Assembly: GCA_037389465.1 (NCBI GenBank)
Contig: JAZARR010000154.1
Coordinates: 4,216,001-4,280,000 of the forward strand
DNA: 64,000 nt
DNA from: Baylisascaris procyonis
Lineage: Eukaryota > Nematoda > Chromadorea > Rhabditida > Ascarididae
Direction: 5' to 3'
Shown here: positions 12,302 to 24,300 of the stretch, one piece after another
Layout of the letters: each line of letters starts with the position of its first letter
Numbering within the stretch: position 1 is the first letter of the stretch
Notes under the pieces: generated by a model
Database searches by the model: none
The model's input: only the letters and a program-made list of their open reading frames with translations
What the model was told of the DNA's origin: nothing
Translations under genes and position numbers: made by a program

Positions 12302-15300
12302 TCACAACTGCTGTGTGGAATTGCCATTCCATCTCGCTTCATCATCGCGATCACGTGACGCTGAATCATCCTCATTGTGGAAACGACGAATGTTTCCCTC
12401 CTAAAACCAGACATTTGCGCCATTTGACAATTTGCTCCTTGGCTAATAAGACGTTCGTAACACATAGGCCTTAAAAACATTCCCGCATATAAATCGTAAA
12501 TTTTTGCGGTTTCTTTTTCCCAACTGAACCTTGCAGATAAAAAAAATTTGAAATTCAGCATAGCAAGGAGAATAATACCTGTCTACTGAAACGTCCACTG
12601 TCGCCAGATACGTAAGTATTGCCACGATCAGTACCACCATCGGATCTCGATGAAGACGGATTGGCAGCGTTTGTCGTTCCATAACCAAAGAAGGAGAGGA
12701 CGAGATGATAAAGCACTTGAAACGGTGCCACAAGGACGTATTGCATTAGAGAAACTATACCTGATCCTCCGCTTGGAACCATCGCACTTGATGTATGCTT
12801 CTGTAAACAATTGCAATAAGTATGCCATTAATTACCCACTTCAGTAAAACAACTCAAATCCTTATTCCAAACTGAACATTGAAAGAATGGGTTGTTTTTT
12901 TGGAAAATATTACGGAGGACCTATAAACATATGAGAGCACATTACTGAAATTTCTTTACATTTCTTCCTCCACCATTGCGGTGGGAGGCATCAGAAAATG
13001 TATTTATAAACGTCATCGATGTGGTAATAACGTGAGGAGATGAAGGATGACAGAAGCGAATCCATGGTCGTTACCGTTAAATGAAAAAAGTGTCACCATA
13101 AAATTCTATTGAGCAATTGACAACAAAATAACTTCATACTACTCCAGCATTATATATATGTAGTAATAACACCATAAAAATAATCACATACCGCAATAAC
13201 AAGAATCGTAGCCGATGGAGTTAAGCCGAGCTCTAAAAACGACAAACTCGTATCGGGGAACTCTCGGCGTGGATACATCTGCACCAAATAAAAATTGCCT
13301 TGTTGTCGACCATCCTTCATGCAAAAACATCAGTTAATATATATCAAATATTTTTTTCAGCCATAAAACTAACGCAGCATGAAATGTACTCTATTCTGTA
13401 AAAAAAAACATCATAGATCAATTCAACCCTTTCGTATATTCGTATTTAGTTGCGACCACAACGAACGAGAATGAATATGGAGGCAGCCGGACGAAAAAAA
13501 AAAGATCTTATTCTAATTCCTCCCTCTTCATACTTCTGAGTAAATAATAGTATACAATCTCAGCCTCAAACTGGGTTACAACGTGTTGTAATCACTGTCT
13601 CGCAACTGCTAATTAAGCTGGAACGACGAGAAGCGGTCAACTCATCAACGAATCTGTTAATTGCAATGGAAAGCATGAACTAAATCCGACCAGTAATTTC
13701 TACACCAAACGGAAACAATAAAATAACCCATCTAATAATCTAACTGATACTTGACCAGTTGTTTCCTAACAAAGAGGAAATGCCTTGATAATCAAAAATT
13801 CCCATCAACCTTATAGCCTCCTTCCCGTTCTATAAGTCTAGGCAAGGCACCAATAAACTATATAATGCAAGTACACATACTTGCCTGACGAGTTCGATTA
13901 ATTCGTCGAATTTGCTCGAAGACGGAAACTGATGGATAAGAGTGCTCCCATCCGGAAATCTGCACTGAATTCGGCATTCCTCACTGCAATCACTTCATCA
14001 GATAGCAGCAATAAAAGAATCCACATCCACCATAATCCCTACCCTTTACCGTATCATTCAAAATACCAACTCTTCAAGAATCGAATTCTTCCATAATATT
14101 TCACTGCCCACTTTCCCGATGCCCTCAAATAAGCAACGATCATCTAAGGGATCACAAAACGTGACTCTCAACATCAACAACAACATTCCTAACAACTGAA
14201 AACTCTATGCTCTCAATATTGTTGTTATGCGTTCGCAATATTTCCCAATGGAATATTTGTGGATTTTCAAATGGGATAATATCCTCATCAGCAAAAAGCG
14301 TTGAAAGCTAAATCCACTAACAGATAAAGAACCTTCTACGATCAGCCCCCTCAATTCCTTAATACCTGACAAGTGCAACTTAATACTATCACTGCGTTCA
14401 ACTAACTTCAGAGTAGACTTATAACAACTAAAGGATTAAAAATCGCATTATGGAAGAAACTAAATAACGTACATAGAGACCTTCGTACTTCTCAGATCTT
14501 CAAACAAAGAACGTAAATAAAACTTCCTATTGTTGACGGGGATTTAGTTTGATGCGGACAAACCGATTATAGATGCACTGAAAAAAATACTATACCTTGG
14601 AATAGGTTGTTGGATAGGTGCCTTATTTTCAGGTGGTTTAATATTGCAAACGTTTTCCGCATTCATATTTCTGGCTTCTCGTCTTTGACGCTCTTCTCTA
14701 GAAAAAATTTTCAACGTTATTAGAAGAAATTTCAAATTAAGAAAAGAAAAATGTGTATAAAAAAAGAACATACAGCATTTTCACTCTAAATTTTTAAATA
14801 AAATCTCAAAATTTTTCATTATTTTGTAGCCTTCATATATTTATTTATGAAATATTTTCATTCATAAGTTAAATCTAATTAAACCAATAAAAATAAAATT
14901 CGTTCGAAATAAACATAGCATATCATACTATCCATTACCTTTAATTTCCCAATATTTCTCAGCTCTAATTTAAAAAATTTCATCTCTCTAAAGCGACTTA
15001 GTCAGTTGAAAACCAACATGCCTCATCCCCTTTTTTCTACATACTAAAACAACGCTTATTATAGGAAAGCATTCCGGATACTACTGTAAACAATACAAAG
15101 GGTTCCGGATATCTACTGTAAACAATACAAAGTATTCCGGATACCTACTGTAAACGATATACGGCATTCCGGTTACTTACTGCAAACAATATAAAACATT
15201 CCGGTTACCTACTATACACGAAATAAGCTCTTTGCTGCAATATGAGCACCCCGAAATTTGCAAGATCAATGCAGAAGTAAATTAAATGCGCACCTGTCAG

Positions 15301-18243
15301 CTTTAATCTGCTCTCTGAGTCGTTTCAACTGTTGTTGTGATTCAAGTTTGTCACGACGTCTTTGCTCAGCCAACTCACGTGCCTCTCTTTCTTCACGTGC
15401 CGCCTGCAGTTTTCTTGATGATTTGAAAATTCGATACGTTTGAAATCACATCCACATATAACCTAATGCTGAATAGCAATAAACATCCCCGCATAAACAA
15501 ACTTCCCCACGTCAAACTACAGTTTTTCCTTCATATACAAATGAAGAATGTGTCACTTAGAATTGGAGATATAATCCAGAACACCTGTTTAACGTGAGAA
15601 AGTAAGGAAATAGACCTACCCTAGCTTCAGCCATAAGCTTGCCGGCATTCCTTCTTTCCATTTCCTTTTCATGTTCCTCTTTCTTTCTTCTCTCCTCTTC
15701 GGCAGCATGCTTTTGTTGCAGGAGTTCACGTGCTCTGAAAATTTATAAATGTTTTTATAATCTCATAAGCACTTATCCCTATGAAGCGACCTATGCTAAT
15801 TTCTCACAATTCTATGCTCCCTCTATCGACTTCGACAGAAGGAACCAATCCCAATGACATTGAAAAAAAAAGGTTTTCAAAGCCTCAAACGTCTGAAGGA
15901 TATCCGAACGACCTCACGGCAAGATGTGCTAGCAACAATCGTAAAAAAAACGTAAATGATTATGCATCGCTCATAACGATGAATACAGAAATGATTGCTC
16001 TACATAAATAAGCAGAGAAAATATTTGGCGCATACTGAGTATGCATTTCCTCTTTCTTTGATGTAGCTAGTGGTTCAGCTAAAGATTAGAATACTTCAAA
16101 CTCAATTTCTTTCACCTCACATGCCCCCAGGTTATTCCTCCTCCAAGAAGGAAGGAAACGATGAAATCAACCTTCTCGCTTTTTCCTCTGCGGTCATATC
16201 GGATGTACGTGGTTGCGGATTCTCATTTCGAGGTGTCGTCGCCGTTGAATTACTATCACCAGAATCAGAAGGCACCGCTGTTGATGAGGATGGACCATCT
16301 TTCGGCTTTGTACTTCCCACGCTGCGCATCTTCAATTACGATGATAAAATGAGGGTGAGATATCTTTGATTCTTCATATATATAACAATTACCATATAAC
16401 ATTAATTAAAAACCCCGGGTCTTATCGAAGAAATGTGGCTCCTTACAGTAATGTAGGAATCTATAACAACTATTGCTGCGCACTGAGCGATCAATTTCAA
16501 GCTTTCTAATCAGTCAACTTTCAGCAAGAAAACTTCAAAAAAAACTAGAATAAACTGTAATCTGAAGTGTCGACTATGGGGAAATACTTCGTTGATATTT
16601 TGTCTTATTTTTATTAATTGCTCTATTCTCAGTAAAATCCACCTAGCTTGTATGCCTCATGTTTAGCTTTATGCTTAGTAAGCACGCATCTTTTACCCAT
16701 TTTACCCATCCACTTACCCAACACCTTACATATTACCCATCAAATTACCCGCATTACCTAGTCATGTTCAAGTTTATAAATCAACCAACTTAAATTCAGT
16801 GAACGCTTTCTTCAGCTTTCTCAAACACCATTTAAACCTTAATTTCAAAGAACATACAGCAGCAGCAGCAGTGCGTACACGACTAGTAAACACAACGTCG
16901 TCCATGCCTTCTGTGAGTGTGATCACATCAAGTGGTTTACCATGCAGATCAATTATATACGATGCAGGTATTATTGGCACTGGATCTATAAAAAAAAATA
17001 TTTATTTAGAGATCCCATCTTACGTACCTCTGAGAAGACCATTCGGTGATACCCGCTGGATGGTTGTCCAACTAAATAAAATCAATGAGGGAGATATAGG
17101 AATAAAATCGAAATTTAATAAGGAAAAAATTGATTCTCTTTGCCATAACATCTGTCAAATTATTGACAGCCTTAAAATATGCCGCAATTTGGGAATATTT
17201 TCAAAATTTTATATAAATTTAAATTCCGGAAATAAGCTGCAGATCTTATAGTTTGAAAAAAAGACCTGAAAAAAACTTGTGGTCAATGGAGTAGAGGGTG
17301 ATGGCTTGCATATAAAATAACAAGATTTCCAGAAATCCACCTTCCCCCCCCCCCCCCCCTACCCAAATTCATCGATATTCAATTCGGTCTAAAATCTTAC
17401 AGATTTGTGCGAATTGCTTTGCCTCCTCAGTACCGTCAAATATCCGAATAGCCACCATCATCTGACCATCACATGTCTCGTCTATAACTTCCCAAAAATG
17501 CGCCATCTTTGTACTCTTTTCATCATGCGTTTCTGGAATAACAACATTTCGGCTTAATAACAATTTTCCGGTTCGAAATAAAAACTCAAATCCTCAAATA
17601 CGCTGTAATACTCTAACATAATATCGATAATATTGATTGATCGAACACTTTGTAATATAATTAACACATTTGATGCCAATCATAGCTTAGAGTCAATCAA
17701 CAAGATAAATTCGATGAATAAATTTGGGTGCATTTATCTCTAAATATTTATTTACTTATTTACAGAAAACGGGCTCGATAACAATGCTGAATAAAATGCC
17801 CTTAAGTTTTTTTCGCCTGAGGCTATCGCCATAATTTCTTTAGTTCAAATGGCTTAATTTAATTGGGACATTGAACAACATACACCTGACGTGTTACCTT
17901 TATTGCTTATATAATAAAAACTTAGTGAATATTTGGCATATTACCTATACTATTTAAATAATAGTTTGATGACGAAAAAATAAATAAATGCTTTCAAATC
18001 TCAATCATTATACCTCTCTTTGCCTATTCCTTGCATATTCTCAATTCCCTAAAGAAATACAAAGCTATGGGTCATATATATTACAAAATATCTAACTAAT
18101 CAAAATATTTCAATAAAAAAACGAGACAACAACCTGCGAGGTAAAAGCATACCTGGAGCACGAAGAACGACCACAACAAATAGAGCTCTCTTTGCACGAC
18201 TTTCGGCTATCGCATCTGCGACAGCACCTTCGAACCACTTCAT
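12302..18243 (-). CDS. ubxn-4: UBX domain protein 4 (UBXN4/erasin) homologue
   Basis: Predicted 460-aa ER-membrane adaptor that recruits the p97/CDC-48 ATPase for ER-associated degradation (known for the family; human protein about 508 aa). Exons in gene order: 18243-18153, 17532-17401, 16985-16858, 16329-16172, 15734-15620, 15403-15294, 14697-14596, 13983-13881, 13314-13192, 12800-12579, 12400-12302. All phases agree. The protein opens with MKWFEGAVADAIAES and a thioredoxin-like fold (about 1-110, YPVPIIPASYIIDLHGKPL). A low-complexity Ser/Thr/Pro linker and a Glu/Arg coiled coil (160-275) follow. The UBX domain spans 280-354, with RIQCRFPDGS and the p97-contacting MYPRREF. A hydrophobic hairpin at 368-394 should sit in the ER membrane, and the tail ends WNGNSTQQL, nearly as in mammals. 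The acceptors of exons 4 and 6 are the least certain boundaries. Intron 6 holds a minisatellite. Confidence 0.93.
15072..15230. repeat. Five-copy 31-32-bp minisatellite in a UBXN4 intron
   Basis: TTCCGG recurs at 15072, 15103, 15135, 15167 and 15199, each followed by ATAC/TTAC, CTACTGTAAACAATA and close variants. The copies are diverged. The array lies between exons 6 and 7 of the UBXN4 gene. Confidence 0.85.
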
Positions 18244-21200
18244 AGTCAAAAATACGCCTCAATTGCAAACAATCCTAAACTAAACAGATATAGAAGAATT
18301 TTAGATCACTACAGTTATTCTCGGATTAGAATCCATGTTTTCTGCGCAGAAATAAAATATTCAAATATGATTTATCGATATCGGATTCAGCGCATCCGAT
18401 TTTGAATCAATCCGTTTAGTTGATGTTTTTTTTTTTTAATTTTTATTTAAAATAAATACTTACAAGTAGAAATGAGGTTTTCTTATGGCTATACCATATG
18501 ATGTATAACTGATATATGATAGGTCAAAGGTGAATCGAAATGGAGAAACGTAACAGCTTTAAAAAATCTCGAACAAACAATAAATCAAGCAACTGGACGA
18601 AGTAACGTCCTTTCTTCTTCCTCGAGAAGCGATCCAGGATGCGCTTTTTTGACGCTAAGGTTTTTTTTTAAGGTTTGTAGTGTCCAATTCATCGATGAGA
18701 AACAAGAATTTCAAAAATGCTTAGATCACCGCCCTTTACCAATAGTTGTCTTCCACTACGAGGATACCGGAAATAGTGTGGTTTTCTTCGTTTCAATTCT
18801 TGAACTTGCCGAATGAGTGGGCTTGCTTATCCCAACTTGAACTTGATAAGCTAATCTTGAAAAAAAAAACCTTATTTTTGACATCCCCACGATCGAAAAT
18901 GCCCCCAATTGCGAAGTTTGGTGGCCATTTCAGCTCTAAACGGGTAAATGGCCAATTTGGCCGATTAAAGGTGAACTTTAGCGACGACTTTAGTAGTTTC
19001 GAAATTTTTGGCTTCAAATCGATGGTTGGAGCATTGAAAATGAACAAGAATTGACGGTACTGCAAGCTGTGCTGCCTCATTGTTTGAAGTTGTCAGATTG
19101 CTGTCACACTTCACAAAACGTAACACTTGCTGAGTTGGGAATTCCTGGATAATCTGGTAATTTTCAGGGTGCACCTACGTAAAATTTTATAGTGACGTGA
19201 AAAAAATTTAACGGTAGCATCGGATACCTCGCTAGGCTCGTCATGTGAGGGAAGGGGGAAGGGAAGGGGAGAGAGGCGGAACAATAAAGTCAAAATTTTC
19301 GATTCTCTAAAAATGGCCTGGCTTAGAGTCAGCAATTTTTAAAGCATATCGCACGAAATTTGACGGTATATTGACAGCGGTTAAGGACATTCAGCGTACT
19401 ATGCATTAGCGCATTTTCCCTTTAAGCGTAGCCTAGCCAAGTATCTCCTCTCTTGGCCCACTGGATGTGGGTTGGCCACGATTCTCGTTTCCTTAGATTA
19501 TTGGCCAAGGACACCTCAATAAGTGGCCGTGAACTACCTGACGATCAAAAAAAAGAAAAGAAAAAAACAGAGGATTGACCACCAAGTAGATATGATCTTG
19601 ATGAGCGACTATAACCTGATCTATGATCCGCTAACCTAGACCACGCCGATCAATACAACCACACCAGAACAAACTTCATTCGCACAAATAATTCAGAAAG
19701 CACGACGTGGCATGAATCGACTGTTGGTGGAGAGCTAGTTTCAAACATGAGCTGTAAGAAACTGAAAACGTTTCTTAGCACGAAAGAAAACCTTAACATT
19801 TTTTTTAAAATCACCAGTAAATTAATAGAGATAAAAAGCCTGCCTTGAGAGTGAAGTGCAATTATCCGGTGGTACCGGAAAAAACCCCAACGATGGTTTA
19901 AACCTAAACCGTTGGCATTTCGGTGTATATATTATCGATTGTGTTTGCACCGTTGTTGAGGTATTCTAACAACTTGGCAATAATATGAAGTTGGTACAAG
20001 CAATCGTTTCAATGGAAGATCCCTTACTGTTGCAGCTATTACTTTTTGATGGCGGTTCTTACACAGATACCATATGCATTAGCTTTTGTTCAAGCTTTTG
20101 AGCTGGTAAGCTATTCGAGGTTGTTGTTGAAGTCGAATCAGTGGAGTCGTCTTAGGTTGGTGGAGCTTGAAGACGGTGACTGGGAAATACGTTTTCCTCA
20201 ATTCATATTTTGCTAAGTGGAATGTCGTATAACGATACTTGTGGTGCAATCTCAATTACTGCAAGTATATGTCGAAGATATAAAGATTTATAGATCAGTT
20301 TTTGATCTTTAATTTGATTGGAGGGTAAGAATTAGATCAAAGCTTGCTATTACCGGAAACATGATCGCAGATCACCATCTTTGGCAGATTGACATTTCCG
20401 CCAGGGAACGCGCATCGTTTTGCCTGTGAATTTTTCGTTTGAATGCCTAATGTGTTCACATGGCTTAGCCACTCCTATAGAGGATGTGATGAATGACTCC
20501 GGTGCTCAAGTAAGTGCCGACTCCAGCTGGGCATAGTCATTGTGTTGAAATTTCATGGAAAACTATTCAAGTGATGAATTCTATTTCTCGTACCTTGTAT
20601 TACCGGTACGTAGAGAATTGTTGGAAGGTTTTCTTTACTTTACTGCTATTATATTTTAGAATATTGCAGTCAAATTTGATTGCTATTTTTCATAAATAAC
20701 ATCGAAATAATTAATCACTAAGGCAACTTATCGAAAAACATTTCATGGACGCTTTCAGCTTCTAATCATGAGCATTGACTCATAACTACTTCGATATAGA
20801 AGAGCTCAGATGGATTTAAACTTATGCTTCAAGATCCTTGATAGTCTTCCTGAGATCTTGGCCGAATATTCTCTCTTTCACAAAAAATTTTCGTTAAATT
20901 CGAGGGAACACCGTCTTCAAATCGAAAGAAAAATGCGAAAATGCTTCCTTCGCATGCTTTCAACTAGCAATTTCCCTTAATTCAAGCAAGTATGTTGATC
21001 TCTTCAATGTGTTTACTACTTAACAGTTCTAATTACTTGTAGCTACTTCCATGGCGCTTAAATTTTGTATTTTATATGTCTGTAATTTCTATGATCTTGA
21101 ATCGTTTTCTTTTTTTTTTTTGGGGGGGGGGAGGTTTTTTAGACGTACACCTGCATGCATGCTTTCCTTTTTGTAAAATAGAGAAGGTTTTTTTTTGGGT

Positions 21201-21319
21201 TGATCCGTTTCGATTTCTGAATTTTTATAGTGTATGTTTACCTCTTAAATTATTTTTTCCACATAATCGTTCGGTTTATACCCACCGATTATACCAAATT
21301 TGCAAAAGGTTTTTTTTAG
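18244..21319. other. Intergenic region between two divergent genes
   Basis: About 3.1 kb separate the start of UBXN4 (-) from that of csn-3 (+), so both promoters should lie here. No conserved gene was found. Small inverted repeats occur, for example CCAACG/GTTGG arms with inner GGTTTA/TAAACC at 19887-19915. A G run of 10 lies at 21122. The stretch 19380-20560 is less AT-rich and unexplained. Confidence 0.5.
21311..21319 (+). promoter_or_regulatory. Probable spliced-leader trans-splice acceptor of csn-3
   Basis: A run of T ending in AG at 21319 lies 14 bases before the ATG of csn-3 at 21334. There is no convincing coding exon upstream on this strand. A strong acceptor this close to the start codon is the usual nematode sign of SL trans-splicing. 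A 5' UTR intron is the alternative. Confidence 0.55.
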
Positions 21320-21333
21320 CACGTGCAGTTCAT

Positions 21334-24300
21334 ATGGCAAGTGCATTGGATGGTTATGTGAAGAACGTGCTTACGTTCACCGCATCTGGTATTTTTATTT
21401 TTTATTTTTTTTTTTTTAAATACTAAACTCTTAACTTATATAGAAATAGGTTAAAAACTTAAAGAATAATAACGATAGAAATAAATGAACCAAGAAAAAA
21501 AAGTTTTTACCATTTTTACTAATTTTTTTTCTTTTATCTTTACCGTCTTTTATTCTATTTTCACTTTTCAACTTATGCTTATCTAAGAGTAAGTTGCTTA
21601 GGAGATGAAGGGTATATTAAAAATATACCTTTAAAGGTTATAAAAGTAAATGTAATAATAATAGTGTTTCACTGTGGCAACGAATCGTTCTACATTCCTC
21701 GATGATTTTATCTCGGATCGCAGATCGATTTTTATCAAAGAATAGAAGGAAATTTAGCTGAAAATTTTCAAAAATTCGCTTAAAAAGAATTGAATCATTT
21801 AATAATATTTCGACCACCAACTGAGTTATATAATAATAAATGAGCCTATCGTTCATTGTATATTGTTCTCTCTCTCTCTCTCTCTCCCCCCCCCCCCCCC
21901 CCAGAAAAAAGAATGTTTATACGATGCCAATGTTCACTAAATGAATTCACCTGTTGCATCAAACGTTTAGCAAACTTACCTGAGAGCCAGATAAAAAACT
22001 AATACAAGTAGCCAATTTTTTAGTAAACCAACTTTATGAACTTAGATTGCAAAGATTTTGTTAAGTGAAGCGGCTTTATTTAATTTAACCTTTAAAGTTT
22101 TATTTTTAAAGTTTTTGAGAATACTTATTGCAAGTTCATTGTGATTCCTTCTAGACACAATTTATGGGTTTATATAAGTTTTTGAGAAATAATTTAATGG
22201 TTTATATAAATTTTTGAGAAATAATTTATGGATTTATATAAATTTGTGCTATAAATTTGCAAATATAATAATTAAGGTTCATCGGCGGAACTTGTCGAAT
22301 TGAATAGAAAAGCGGTAGTGGATGTATTGGAAAAGAATGTGCCTCATTTGAATCGTGTACTTGAAACACTCAACGTTGAAGAGCATTCGTTATCTGTTGT
22401 TGCCGTTTTATTGGCAAAATTAAATCAACCTTGGAATAATGCCACCGCTGATCGGGTAATTTTTTTCCCGTATTTTATTGCACCCTACTTTGGCTGATCC
22501 ATCCTGCGTATCTGTAAATCCCTTCCCCATCCCCTCTCTTCTCTTCTAAGTTTGAATTCGTACCCTTAGTATGGATGCAAGTTATGGGCGTTTTATTGTG
22601 GGCATATTGCGTTAGAAGTGCAAATTTAGTATTTATTTAGAGGTATGTACTTCTGTAGGTGAGGATGCTATCGAAAATTAGGGAGGGGGAGGGATTAAAA
22701 CGAAGATATGCCCATCATGCTTCAATTTAAGTGAGCAATGAATCTGAGTTTGATGTGGTAAGCTGCAAGTTTATATGAAACGTTTAATGATATAAAAAAA
22801 GAGGCGCATATAAAAGAAATACCGCCATTCATTTACAAACAATTGAATACGACAAGGAAGTAGCGTTTCAACGTCAACGCTGCTTACTTTTAGTGTTTGG
22901 AATCAGAAATAAGCTGAGGCAGATCTGTTTCACCTTCTTGACCAGACAGATGACTGGACGTTCCTTAAGTTATTTTTCATCTTAGACAAAATAATAGTTT
23001 TTGAATGCTGCAATAGAGCGGTTGTCACTAAGCTATTATTTGCAGATCTCAAAGACGCTGTCACAAATGGAGTTAACTTTACCGTTGCTTAATTCATCTC
23101 AACTGCAACTGGCACCTGACCTGTGTATGTTTGTGTGGAAAGCGTTCCTTATTATTTATTTTTTGAATAATTTATTTTAAAAAAAGCTTAGAAACCTATC
23201 TAACATATTACTGATTGACCTTTCTCGATCATATTGGAGTGAGAATAATTTGGGCTTTAGTCGAAATAATTGCGGCTTCTATTATCTGTCGAAGTATTTT
23301 TACATTGCCATTGCAAATTCTAAGCACTGATATGCGGAGTAAAAAAAAGAGACGAAATTGAAGGATAGTAATGTAGTACTGGCATTTTTCATTGCCGGAA
23401 ATTTGCTTTCTGTGGTGGGATTCTAGGTTTTTGAAGGAACAAGGTGGATTTTAAAATAGGTTTATTAAAGTTGTATATCATTGATCAGAATGTTGTATTG
23501 ATCGATGGATTGCACATTTATTGTTGTTGTTTTCTTATGTTGTTATGATGCAATCGAATATTGAATAATTTCGATTGTTGCAGTCACTGCATTGCTTCGA
23601 AAGGCCTCTCAATATTGTCTTCGCAAAAATGAGCAGGTGATCTCTATGAGTTTATTATGGTTTTTTTTTTAATTCTATAGGTTTATTAGGGTGCAAAGTG
23701 TATACCGAATGTTGCCTAACTGCATTCAGTAATTCAAATATTCAGCATTAATGCTTGACTGACTGAAAATAAAGCTCAGAAAAAAGCTAGTACATTAAGA
23801 CGTTGTAGTATTGTTGGTTCGGCGCATCTGTCCAATTGTTATTCATTTCAGGCAATAATAATACGTGGGATTCGATTGCTTTTATCAGCGATAAGTGTGT
23901 TCTCACCGGAACCAGGTGTGCTGACATCACTTCACGCTTATCTTTTCTGCCTTTGTCTCAAAGCACGTATCTATGAGCCTGCTTTGCCATTTTTGGAATG
24001 CCCAATCACAAAGATTTTAAAAGAGGTGAGCGGTTGAATTGTTTTATAAAAATTTTGAAAGTTTTCTTTTATTAGAGATTATTCTTTTTATTTAATATAA
24101 AATCGTCGATGACGATCTCGTAATGAAAGATGGGTCGTGTTCGGCAATTCACCGAATGGTTTTTTCTTCCTTCTAAATTGTTGTACTTCAGACTCCATCA
24201 GCAAACATCGCCTATATGGATTCGAGATGGGTTTTGCTGTATTTCTATTACGGTGGATTGATGTTCGGCTCACTTGGACGTTTTCGCGAGTGTATGCTAA

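Noticed and set aside
12443..12570. Extra UBXN4 exon between exons 10 and 11
   Set aside because: Direct joining of exon 10 to exon 11 keeps frame and matches the family pattern around EGNIRRF, so no exon is needed.
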